This document shows, one piece after another, positions 52,535 to 62,289 of a stretch of DNA of 64,000 nucleotides. The translations under genes and the position numbers were made by a program. The DNA is from Acanthosepion esculentum (lineage: Eukaryota; Mollusca; Cephalopoda; Sepiida; Sepiidae): the NCBI GenBank assembly GCA_964036315.1, contig OZ038517.1, positions 20,616,074-20,680,073 of the forward strand, written 5' to 3'. The notes beneath the pieces were generated by a model. The model had not been told where the DNA came from and searched no databases. It saw only the letters and a list, made by a program, of their open reading frames with translations. Position 1 is the first letter of the stretch. Each line of letters begins with the position of its first letter.

Positions 52535-52685
52535 ATGGATACTCATATTTCAGTTTAGGCCAGTTGATGTAGTTGGATAAAAAATACTGTTTAATTAGAA
52601 AACAGGGCTTCTTCTTGAATATGAGTATCCATAAATAATAACACTTAAACAAAAAGAAAAAAATAACAATATGTTAGAATTAATC
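52535..52685. repeat. Foldback block
   Basis: TTTTTGATGGATACTCATAT at the left and ATATGAGTATCCATAAATAA at the right form inverted arms of about 20 bp. The ATGAGTATCCAT core resembles the starts of the 46.9 and 47.3 kb repeats (ATACGAATATCCAT). Confidence 0.55.
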
Positions 52686-52691
52686 CATTTC

Positions 52692-52694
<3 letters not shown>

Positions 52695-52722
<28 letters not shown>
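52695..52722. repeat. (TA)n microsatellite
   Basis: About fourteen TA units directly before the hairpin at 52726. Confidence 0.95.
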
Positions 52723-52725
<3 letters not shown>

Positions 52726-52851
52726 CAGCAAAAAGCAAAAATTACCTCAACATCGAGGACAGTCCTTAGGGGCTGATGGTAGCCACATACAGAACAGCTT
52801 GAAATAGACTATCCTCTATGTTGAGGTAATTTTTGTTTTTTTTTGCTGTAA
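52726..52851 (+). ncRNA. Hammerhead-like fold in a long inverted repeat
   Basis: Outer stem: ACAGCAAAAA with TTTTTGCTGT, and an uninterrupted 18-bp stem 52736-52753 with 52818-52835. Inside lies CUGAUGG (52773-52779; CUGANGA with the last A changed to G). Helix II is AGC/GCU behind a U-U mismatch, as in the 5.7-kb ribozyme. GAA is at 52801-52803, helix III AUAG/CUAU with a one-base loop at 52804-52812, and C at 52813. Helix III has the same geometry as the 5.7-kb one with two compensating changes. A9 to G should reduce or abolish activity. Confidence 0.5.
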
Positions 52852-52961
52852 AAAATACATATGCTCTGTTATAATAAATATATTGAGCTCTCTGTGGATC
52901 AGTTTTAATAACTAATATTACTAGGATCCACCCGGATTATATACCAACGGATCGATTACCT

Positions 52962-52966
<5 letters not shown>

Positions 52967-52998
<32 letters not shown>
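52967..52998. repeat. (TA)n microsatellite
   Basis: About sixteen TA units. Confidence 0.95.
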
Positions 52999-52999
<1 letters not shown>

Positions 53000-53000
<1 letters not shown>

Positions 53001-53925
53001 GTTGGGATAGACTTCTTTTAAGTATACGTTATCACAAATTTTGTAAATATATTTCACATTAAGCTATTTTTTTTTTTTTAATTTCAAGAATATACATTTA
53101 AAAAATGTTGACACCCCCACCTTGTCAAAGTTTAAAAATGGGCAAGATGATGCTAATAATAAAAAAAAAAAAGGATTAATTTTTCCCGTTTTTTTTCACA
53201 CACCTTTTGCTGCAATGTTGGGTAAGCATATATTTGTCAAACTACAGGTGCTAAATAGTAACTTTTCATGGGAAAACCTGACAAATTCATATTGCATTAA
53301 CAGTAAAGGGTGGCTGTGTAAGTGTTACCAAAAATAACCCCCGAAAATATCATGATCACAGCTAATGGCAGACAATGAAATTTGTCAATATGCCAGTGAA
53401 TGTTTTGGTACTATGTTATAATCTATCCTTACATATCTACATATGCACATTTAGTACCTATATACATGTACACAAACTAGTTAGAAATTGGGTTGTCCAT
53501 TTAGAAGTCAGGGGATTTACTAAATAATTACTAATATGTTTGATGATACTAGATTCTGATTGGACAATCCTTCAAAAATAAGGCTATATATGGTTGATAA
53601 GAGTTTATTTTGGCTTTTCTGGGTAACAGTCTTACTTCATGAAAAGTCTCTTGTAAATTTATCTACCAACAACAAAATTCTAAGCAACATGTTGTACCAA
53701 AGATGACTTGGTTCCATATATATATTAAATATGGGAAGTACAGATTTAAGTAGATAGAAACAGATATATTCAAAATAAAAAGCAGTAAATTTAAACTAAA
53801 ACAAGTAAGAAAATCGTGTAACAAATATTACTGCAAAAAGTGAAAATTGCAAGCTGAGTTCAAATTCTGGGTTAGTCTTTGAAAGGGCTTCTTCAAACTA
53901 AATAATGTTTTATAAATGGAATCTT
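53000..53925. other. Unassigned AT-rich DNA
   Basis: No coding feature. The plus frame 53122-53337 (71 residues) has no motif. Confidence 0.4.
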
Positions 53926-53928
53926 ATA

Positions 53929-54240
53929 CAGTGTAACCCGGATATAAGAGAGTTGTCGGGACCGGAGAAGAAGTATCTTATATCCGGGTTTCTCTTATAT
54001 CCGGGTTTGGTCTATTATATATACATTAACACAGGCTCTAATTTGGGACCAGATAAAATATCTCTTATATCCGGGTTTGGTCTATTTTATATACATTAAC
54101 ACAGGCTCTAATTTGGGACCAGATAAAATATCTCTTATATCCGGGTTTCTCTTATATCCGGGTTTGGTCTATTATATATACATTAACACAGGCTCTAATT
54201 TGGGACCAGATAAAATATCTCTTATATCCGGGTTACACTG
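53929..54240. mobile_element. Pogo/Tigger-like MITE with internal tandem repeats
   Basis: Exact terminal inverted repeats CAGTGTAACCCGGATATAAG (with AG following) at 53929 and, inverted, at 54240. TA is on both outer sides. The CAGTG-x-AACC-x-CG-x-TAT pattern is typical of pogo/Tigger-type ends. The interior repeats CTCTTATATCCGGGTTTGG (part of the terminal repeat) and CTCTAATTTGGGACCAGAT three times in units of 70-90 bp, so the terminal sequence itself has been amplified inside the element. Confidence 0.8.
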
Positions 54241-54261
54241 TATATGTCAGGATTGATTTAT

Positions 54262-54578
54262 TCATTTCTTATGGCTTATCAACCCCTTTTGCAGGTTATT
54301 TAAAGTCCGAAAATATTTTCAGACTGTATTTTCTTTTATTTATTTTGTTTTTAGATGATGATTAAGTGATACAAGTCTTACTAATAAACCCATATGGGGG
54401 GGGGGGAAGAGGTAGATTTATACCTTCCCCAAATGAATTTGCATGTAAATTAATATAATGAACCCAGCAGAAATTGGAACTTGACTCTCCAATTATCAAT
54501 TCCGGGTCATTATACATTACACTGTCAATATATCCAAGCTTACAGCACATTGTATTCTGAAGCAGTCAACCATCAAGA
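54262..54578 (-). repeat. Composite 5S rRNA / tRNA-derived SINE
   Basis: Minus orientation: 5S-like remnant TGGTTGACTGCTTCAGAATA at 54573-54554, tRNA-like AGTGTAATGTATAATGACC and AGTTCCAATTTCTGC, body GGGGAAGGTATAAATCTACC, and tail AAATAACCTGCAAAAGGGG with GATAAGCCATAAGAAA at 54262. The G10 run at 54395 replaces the AGCTATGGG block. Confidence 0.68.
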
Positions 54579-54935
54579 GCCCACCTGCAGTTTATACTGC
54601 AACTATGCTGAGCAGACCTTACAGTTTCTGGGAGAGAAGCATGTTACCTAGCATGATCAACAATCTGAACAAGGCCATCACACTCAAACCCTTGGTTACA
54701 ATGACAGCCATCAACGGCCTCCAATGGTTCTGTCTACCCAATTTCAGTCACAAGGCTTGGGTCAACCCATGGTATGGTTTTCAGGCACTTTCCAAGGTGT
54801 TGCTGTGATTTCCTCCTTCAAACTGGTAACATCAAGAAGTCACCTTCCTGACAAATCAACCATGGTGAGATTCGAACATGGGTCTCAGGGTCAGAACGCA
54901 AACGTTCTAACCACTCAGCCACTTACCCACGTGTT
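54578..54935 (-). repeat. tRNA-derived SINE (TGGCCAAGTGGTTAGA family)
   Basis: Minus-orientation copy with the head at 54935-54860 (CAGAACGCAAACGTTCTAAC, CACTCAGCCAC; ACCATGGTGAGATTCGAACA). Body includes AACTATGCTGAGCAGACCTT at the far end. This is the least diverged head of the family, with the B box read as TGTTCGAATCTC. Confidence 0.75.
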
Positions 54936-55239
54936 TATATGTTACAACCTAAATAACCCCATTCAACTTCCTATTTTTGTTTTTAAATCTGTTGTGTTCA
55001 TATTGTCACTAATGCTCTTGGGGGGAAGGCATGAATCTCCAGGTTAAAAAAAAAACTCTGAATTTAAAACTGTGGGAAACACAATATATGAAAGCACTCC
55101 ACTATTTCCAAATGATGCATAGTAATTCACAGATAATAAAGAGATAGAATCTTTGTAGAGTTATGCTCACCTACATCCAGAACGGATATGTTGCTTCTTA
55201 CTTTAAAAGCTCAAAACACAGAATGTCAACTATAACTAG

Positions 55240-55740
55240 TATATCCACTATTTACATTATTTGGACTATTGTCCTCATCTTTGTCGCCATATTTATTACA
55301 ATGTTTCAGCCATTGTACACTCCGGCTTTCTTCAGGTGGTTGGAATGTCAAACTGAACCCTTTATTTCATTCACTGGGGTAGACTGTTCTAATCCCACGT
55401 GCCATGTCTAACGGATGTCAGTTATCTCCTGTTAATTCCCCTCTCCAATTTCTCTACCGTAACCGTTTATTGAACTCACTCTTTTAGGTCCTGTCACTGG
55501 ATCTAACCAACATCTTTATCCACTGTGCCATGTGTCCTTGAGGACATCTGTGTATGAATTTCTGGGTATTATAAACCTAATGTCTTCAGCAACCATTTTT
55601 ACCAGAGCTCATATTGCAATTTTTGTTGTTATTATCGCTTTCCTTTGGCACTCCTTATTACTGATTCCCATATTGTATTCATTTCTATGCTTGGTCTGCT
55701 CAGGAGATTTTTGTGGTCTCAAAAATATAGACAGATCTTT
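55240..55740 (-). repeat. tRNA-headed dispersed repeat, near-complete
   Basis: Minus orientation of the 6.0-kb family: ATTTACATTATTTGGACTAT, TCGCCATATTTATTACAATG, TTTCTTCAGGTGGTTGGA, ATGTCAGTTATCTCCTGTTA, then the inverted tRNA-like block (AACCGTTTATTGAACTCAC, CTTTATCCACTGTGCCATG, 55460-55535), and the leader to about 55690. Confidence 0.75.
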
Positions 55741-56690
55741 TTTATTACTCTCTGTAACAATTGCTCCCAACAGTCTACCTTTCTCTTTGTGATACTTTCA
55801 CCTCCACCCATCTGATCAAACTTATCAACTAGGTTTGTTGTTGCTTTTTTCTCGCCATTAAATAGTTAAATTCTTATCACTATACTTTTTTGTTAACTCA
55901 TAGTAGTAATAGATATAATAGTCTTAGTGTTTTCTTAATTGTTTTTCAGTGAGGCATTTTTTATTATTAAATTTTGATTTTATTTCTTTTTCATTTTTTA
56001 AAATGTTACTTTTGGTCAAGTTTTTTTTTTCAAAGATTTAAGTAAGCCTCATGAATTGGAAAAAAAAAAAAACTGCTTCAGTTTATTGCTACTTGCAAAA
56101 TCCATATCCTTCTGACATGAGTTTAAACTGATGCCTTTTTTTTTTTTAACTTTATACCTAAACTATAATTATAAACTATAGTTTTGGAAAACAAAAACTT
56201 CACTGAAATATGTTGAAAAGTTTCCAAATTCTCATGTAAAATATGAACTTTAAGCAAAAATGATCATAATATATGGGTAAAAAAAAAGATGTTAATTTAA
56301 ACAGCTATCAGGACATGCATTAAATTACAGTATGTGAGTTGACATTTGAAATATGAGAAAGAAACAGAAAAACCTTTTCAAAACTAGAAGTCTCTCTCTA
56401 TATATTGAGGTATTGTCGATTATTAGAAAACTGTACTAAAGTAAAAGTTAACTGAAAGTTGATGATGTACCGATATATAGTAATTCTGGGGGATCAATTT
56501 ATTACTTAATAACAATAAAACAACAATCTCCCTTTTTATTTCCAGAAGAATCTTATATTAATTCTACGGGTACACCACCAAATATTCTGAAACCCTTCAT
56601 TCCAGAACCATGCCAATTATCTGTTTTACCAGACCAGTGTAAGTCAAAAAAAAATGACAATAAAAAGCCTCTGACTTAAAATTTATGCAT
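55740..56690. other. Unassigned AT-rich DNA
   Basis: A/T homopolymers; no coding or repeat family recognised. Confidence 0.4.
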
Positions 56691-57030
56691 CTTTCATATG
56701 TCTACAGCATCAATGAGTGTCCAGTATTCACTGCCTTATTGAAGGAATGATATTACATAAGAAACCAACAATCCACTACTTCTTTCTTTGTTTCTATCAA
56801 CATTTTCCTGTTTCTTTATACTTTGCTTAACTTTTGGAAGGCATATTTTGCTCTTCCAATGCACCTACAGATTTTGATCTTTCATTTTCCATCTTCACTT
56901 AAAGCATTTCCAAGATATTTAAATTTTTGTACTTGCTTGATACTGATGTCTCCAGTTTGTAGATCACATTGTATTTGTAAAAATAGAGCCAGGCCTGACG
57001 ATCCTTCATTGAAAAGGGTGAAACTCTAGT
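56690..57030 (-). pseudogene. LINE reverse transcriptase thumb region (RTE-like)
   Basis: In broken minus frames: GDISIKQVQKFKYLGNALSE, then DGK, then a stop, KIKICRCIGRAKYAFQKLSK, RNRKMLIETKKEVVDCW and an N-G-S-E-Y-W-T-like end. Q-V-x-x-F-K-Y-L-G-x-x-L-x-x-D-G followed by R-I-x-x-A-K-x-A-F-x-x-L is a common block after motif C in RTE-like LINEs. Complementary to, and distinct from, the 31.6-32.0 kb C-terminal fragment. Confidence 0.65.
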
Positions 57031-57279
57031 AGCATAGGTACTGTTTTTTTTACATATACACACATATATACACACTTTAAGGCAGTTATTATTAAAAATA
57101 ACTGATGTTTTGTGTTGATTAATTTTAATGATCAACTTTTCCAATAATGCTTCTCAGACAAGAAGGAAAGTCTGTCAGAAATTGTCTGAAGTTCATTTTC
57201 TCCCGGTCTGAGAAGGATTATTCATAACTTATGATTAGTCATCAAAAATTTTACTGTTTATTAATATCTCAGGTCAAGT

Positions 57280-57625
57280 TCTGTCTATATTTCTGAGATG
57301 ATGCATTGTAACTATTTACACTATTTACATTGTTTGGACTCTTGTCCTCATCTTTATTGCCATATTCACAATGTTTCGGCCATTGTATGCCCCAGTCTTC
57401 TTCAGGTGATATCTGTTGGAATTTGAACTGAACCCTTTATTTTTGTCTAAGGTGAGTAGATTGTTCTAATTCCACATGCCATGCCTTTGGATATTTCAGT
57501 TTTAGTTAATTCTCCTTGGTAACTCAACTCTCCAAGTTTTTGTTCTCTCTGCTGAAGCCTGAGATTGAACTCTCAACTCTTTGGGTCAGGTCACTTTTTT
57601 GGATCAGTCAGGGAAAGTTATATCC
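57280..57625 (-). repeat. tRNA-headed dispersed repeat, diverged copy
   Basis: TCTGTCTATATTTCTGAGAT, GTCCTCATCTTTATTGCCAT, ACAATGTTTCGGCC, CTTCTTCAGGTGATAT, then GTAACTCAACTCTCCAAG and a faint inverted tRNA-like block (TGAACTCTCAACTCTTTGGG). Confidence 0.65.
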
Positions 57626-57629
57626 GAAA

Positions 57630-58610
57630 ATTTAGTCTATACCAGGATTCTTTATTTTGAGTGAAGTGTCTGTCTTATTATGTTAACCTTCTTTTTCATT
57701 CATTGAATGAAGAATTTTTTTTTTCTTCCTGTATGATATAGACTTTGGAAAGGCCCAACTAAAGATATACATTTCTTAAATAGGTCATTGAACCTTGCTT
57801 TATCATGAGACTTTCCCATGGACTGACTAGTTTCAATCATGGAAAAAGTGTATGCAGGTTCAATTCCATTTGGCATTAATTTCACCTTTAAAATAAACGG
57901 GATCTCAGGTCTAACACATATGCCCACTAAATATAAAATTTATAGTAATTTGAATTATATATACACACACAAAGAGCAAAGAACTACTGCAAACTATTAG
58001 ATTTTGTCAGTAATTTAACATAGGCAAAAAAAAAAAAATTTTTTTCCAAAAAACTTCCACTTCATTTCTCATTGAGAAAGGACACCGGCATGTCCAAAAA
58101 ATTCTGAGTTATTTTTCTGTTTTTGTCTCCCAGTATGATTTGGCAGCACCACTGACAATCATTTCTTTTTACATCCTCCTCTTTTTGAGAGATTCCCTGC
58201 CATTTTAATATTCTCTGCATTGTCATGTTGAATGTTTTAACAGCCAAAAATCTGATCCTCAAAATGATAGATCTTTCTAGAGGCGTCAAACTTTAATTAA
58301 CGAAATAAAAACAGACATAATTAAAAATGGACGATAGGAAAACATCAACTACAATAGTTAGCAATACAAAGAGAAAGTTGAAAAAACAAGAAATATGTAA
58401 ATTATTACAGAATGAACTAACCGGTTATCACTCCTCAGAGATTGGAGAAATTAAAACATTGTGCACCATGATTAAAATAGAAAAACATGAAGAAGGAGAA
58501 CCCATAAGTATCAATAATGTATTGACCCAGGATTACTTAATGTATTGACCCAGGATTACTTATAAGACAGAATACACTAACTCTGAGCAAGCAATCCTTT
58601 TGTTTGCATA
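57630..58610. other. Unassigned DNA
   Basis: 57745-57830 repeats 50430-50520 (ATAGACTTTGGAAAGGCCCA, GGTCATTGAACCTTGCTTTA). The 73-residue plus frame at 58327-58548 (Lys/Glu-rich, MDDRKTSTTIVSNTKRKL) is not recognised. A short direct duplication AATGTATTGACCCAGGATTA occurs at about 58520 and 58540. Confidence 0.4.
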
Positions 58611-59015
58611 AGGATACTTATCTGTCTATGAGATGAGGTATTATGTACATTATTTACATTATTCGGACTATTGTCCTCATCTTTGTTGCTATATTTATTA
58701 CAACGTTTCGGACATATGGCACAGTGGATAAAGGCATTAGATCCAGTGACAGGACCCAAAGAGTGTGAGTTCAATACCCGGTTAAGGCAGTAGAGAACTT
58801 GAAGAGGGGAATTAACAGGAGATAACTGATAACTGGCATCCATTAAACATGGCACGTGGAACTAGAACAGTCTACTCTAGTGAGCGAAATAAAGGGTTCA
58901 GTTCGACATTCCAACCACCTGAAGACGGCTGGAGCGTACAATGGCCGAAACGTTGTAATAAATATGGCGACAAAGATGAGGACAATAGTCCGAATAATGT
59001 AAATAATGTAAGGAT
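58610..59015. repeat. tRNA-headed dispersed repeat, two facing parts
   Basis: 58615-58710 is in minus orientation (GAGATGAGGTATTATGTACA to ACAACGTTTCGGAC). It runs directly into a plus copy from the A box (CACAGTGGATAAAGGCATTA, GTGAGTTCAATACCCGG) through CAACCACCTGAAGACGGCTG and GGCCGAAACGTTGTAATAAA to GATGAGGACAATAGTCCG at 58990. The same head-to-head join is seen at 6.0 and 10.4 kb. Confidence 0.75.
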
Positions 59016-59019
59016 AGTT

Positions 59020-59815
59020 GTCTTGGTTTAATATAAATTGTCTCAAGGACTTTTAACTGATAGTTGGAATATGATGTGATATGTACTCAGTTACCATTGC
59101 CAATGCAGAAGAAGGTCTTCCTGTTTTTGGTGGGATTCATAGAGATTCCTTAGAGAATTCTTTGAAAGCTGAACAATTTGTTACTGCAAAATGCAAACTG
59201 AAAAAGACAATACTATTTTCTTGGTAAGGAAGATGTCTGTTGTTGCCTATCCACCTATTACAAATTTGTCACATTCTCCAAAATTGTCATCATCAGATGG
59301 TCATACTTGCTTCCGTCCAGGCAACTTTTCTCGTCTTGAAAGCAATATATTGAAAAATGCCTCAAAAAATTCTTTAATAATCAAATCCTCCCCCTACCTT
59401 TCTATTAATGATCTTTTAGACAAATTGTATATCGAAAAAAAAAGGACATCCCTTCCAAGTTTTTAATTAAATCATTAAAGCTTTGTTAAGTAGGTGTTAG
59501 CAAGGAAAGTCCTTCTTCAAACAGGATAGACTGGGGCTATAGAATTACAAAGAACTGTACCAAATAACAGAAACCACATCACTTGAGGACTTTCAACAAC
59601 AGCAACAACTGAAATCGATAGGACATGTAATTTGAAAACAAAATAATGATATAATAAAGATGTTGACATTCCACACTACTTCAAACAAAAGGTTAGGAAG
59701 GAAAGCCACACCAATACTTGAAAGGATGATAATAGTGAACTTTACAAAATTATTTTCCTGAAAAACTGTTTTAATAGAAACATTTTATAAATTTCAACCA
59801 AAAGCAGTACTGCTG
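59020..59815. other. Unassigned DNA
   Basis: The plus frame 59191-59466 (91 residues, starting MQTEKDNTIFLVRKMSVVAY) has a Ser/Pro-rich middle and no recognised domain. It may be an eroded element. Confidence 0.35.
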
Positions 59816-60055
59816 CTCAGTCAATTAATGTTTCCTTATAAAGAAATAGCTAATATTGCTATTAGAGATGTGGAGAACATATACTACACTTTGATCCCAC
59901 TCCATTGGCCAGGAAGTGAGGAAAAACATAACTCAAGTAACATTGGGTGCTCAATCAATGAATGACAAATATTTCCTTATAAGGAAACAACTATCACCAC
60001 TATTAGAGATGAGGAGAACAGATACTACACTCTGATGCCAGGGATTGGAGACCAG
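59815..60055. repeat. Tandem duplication, about 150-bp unit
   Basis: TTTCCTTATAAAGAAATAGC, CTATTAGAGATGTGGAGAAC and ATACTACACTTTGATCCCA repeat as TTTCCTTATAAGGAAACAAC, CTATTAGAGATGAGGAGAAC and ATACTACACTCTGATGCCA. The second unit leads straight into the 5S-like head of the next SINE. Confidence 0.75.
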
Positions 60056-60345
60056 GTGCTGTAAGATTAGATGTGCGGGTGATGTAATGGATAATGACTA
60101 AGAATTGTTAATCGGAGAGACAAGTTCCAATTCCAGTTGGGTTCTTTATATTCATTTATGCACAAATACCCTTAGGAAAAGTATGAATCTATCTCAGCTA
60201 TCGGTTAATTAGTATGACTTGTATCACTAAACCATTATTATCTCAAAAAAAAAAAAAAAAAAAAAAAAAAATCCTACAATTTAAAAATATTTTCTGGCTT
60301 TAAATAACCTGCAAAAGGTTGATAGGCTGTAGAAAATGAATGAAT
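60036..60345 (+). repeat. Composite 5S rRNA / tRNA-derived SINE
   Basis: 5S-like GGGATTGGAGACCAGGTGCT with GTAAG (an internal deletion relative to 37.0 kb), tRNA-like TGCGGGTGATGTAATGG and AAGTTCCAATTCCAGTTGG, body AATACCCTTAGGAAAAGTAT, a run of about 28 A at 60244-60271, and tail TATTTTCTGGCTTTAAATAA with GTTGATAGGCTGTAGAAAAT. It ends in (GAAT)n, (CAAT)n. Confidence 0.72.
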
Positions 60346-61540
60346 GAATCAATCAATCAATAAACCATCCATAAGTTGTTTAGATCATAAATAACAAAGA
60401 AGCTCTTGGCAAAAATAAAATTGTCATCCCTTTTTTTTACTTTGGGAGCTCAGTGATACCAGGCACCTTGGTGTAGGGTGATAGTTAACAAGTTTGGTTG
60501 ATCATTACTACTGAATTTGTATGAGGCACCCAGTGAGGATCAAAGTTTGACATTAAATAGCACAACAAGGGTTAACATGGCATAAAATCAACCAACCAAT
60601 CTGTATCTGCGATGTAAGAGTTGCTGAATATCAAATCAAACTATAGATTCGCTCCTAATTTTCCAAAAAACATTTGCTTCTGTCATTCTTCATGTTTTGT
60701 TTACATAGACTAGGAGAATTAGTAGTAATATTATCTTGACTTTTATTCTTATTAGATGAAGCATTGTCAGCCATTATTCATTTTTCACTAGGATTTCTTT
60801 CATCTTAATTTCACTTGCTCTTTGTTGGTATTCACAGACCATTCTACAGACATTAATTAGCAAATTGCAAGTAAATAAGTTTCTGGCAAAAACATGACCT
60901 TACATCCCTTTTCTTTGGAAACTTGATCTTAAGATGACAGCTGCCTTACTAATTACGTTACAGAAACCTCCAGGTGCAGTCATTCAAATATTCACATATA
61001 GCGAATCTTACTTGTTCACTTGATACATCACCATCTTTTATTTATATCAATTTCTTTGATGAGGCATTTTCAACTATTATTTATATTTTGATTAGTATTT
61101 TTTTCATCTAAAATTCTCCCATCTCGATGCAATGAACCTCCAGATGATGTAGAAAAGGTTAGGTAGGGGCTGGATAATTTGACAATATATCGACCCTTGC
61201 AAATGTATGTCTTCTAAGATAAAAATGACAATGAATTATTAGAGATTTAAAGAAGGGTCATACCTGGATGCAGAAAAAAAAAATATACAAACATTATAAA
61301 CCTTAATCTTATGACCCATCCATTAATGACTTAGATAATTAATAAGGAAGTCCTTCACAGCAGCCATCACAAAAATAAAATAAACAGGAAATAAGTGTTC
61401 TTCTGTTTAAATTTAGTCCTATTTAATAGCTGTTAGAATGGGTTATTATGTAAGAATTATATAAACCAGCTTTTCCACCCACAATCCCTCAGTGACAAAC
61501 ATGTAAATAGTTGAGCCACTCATTCACCAACATTATTTTT
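60346..61540. other. Unassigned DNA with a diverged duplication
   Basis: 60735-60850 (GATGAAGCATTG, AGCCATTATTCATT, TTTCATCTTAA) is echoed at 61055-61125 (GATGAGGCATTT, CAACTATTATTTA, TTTCATCTAAA). 60560-60602 carries the CCAACCAATC element end. No coding. Confidence 0.4.
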
Positions 61541-61544
61541 TTTA

Positions 61545-61740
61545 ATCAATTCACCCCAAGCAAGGCTATAATGCCAGTAAGATGCAAGGGGCTACTGGGA
61601 TTGAAAGATGACTTTAGATAGAACCAGAAACCCAATCCTAACATGAAACAAGGGATAAACCTTTACGCCTGTTCAAAAGACCGGGGAGGAGAGTTAACCG
61701 GATGATAAAGGAATCTATCTACTCCTATTAATGAACTGAG
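61545..61740 (+). repeat. AACCCAATCC dispersed repeat, single copy
   Basis: Starts with the inverse LINE tail (AATTCACCCCAAGCAAGG, AAGATGCAAGGGGCTACTGG) and runs to GAATCTATCTACTCCTATTA. This is the most complete single copy (about 190 bp). Confidence 0.72.
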
Positions 61741-61807
61741 GATTATATTTAAGCATGAAACAGACTGTCAGCATTTATTATTGAAACCTATGTCCATGCT
61801 GCTTATA

Positions 61808-61990
61808 TATGAGGGTTGGCTAAAAAGTTCATAGGCTGACCAAGATATCAATGTAAGTAGACACATCAGTTGGTAGGCTAAAAGACATGCAAGTGTACCA
61901 GAATACAACAGTTGATCGGCTACCAACCGACCTGTCTGCTTACATTGATATCTCAATCAGCCTATGAGCATTTCAACTGACCTTCACATA
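61808..61990. mobile_element. Mariner-type foldback MITE
   Basis: Left arm GAGGGTTGGCTAAAAAGTTC with ATAGGCTGACCAAGATATCA. The right arm, read inward, is GAAGGTCAGTTGAAATGCTC with ATAGGCTGATTGAGATATCA. Arms are about 70 bp at roughly 80 percent identity by eye, with TA at both outer edges. GAGGGT-type ends with AAAAGTTC are typical of mariner. Confidence 0.75.
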
Positions 61991-62289
61991 TGTATGAGAG
62001 GGCGGGAGAGTCAGGGATGGTGTAGACATAGTTACTTTGGTTTCAACTGGAGTAGAGCCATTGAAGTTACAATAACTATGCCATCAAATTCTCTATAAAT
62101 AATGTAAATAATGATAACAGTCCATTCCAGAAACCATAACTCCAGTTGTATTTTTAATGCCAACTACATTTGAACCTGCTATCAATAGACAAGGTTTCAT
62201 TTTTTACCTCTGCTCACTAACTTTACCATGATTTAGGGTTTGGCATGCCAGCCTCCGTCACAAGCTTCAGGGACATGGTATTTCAGGAC

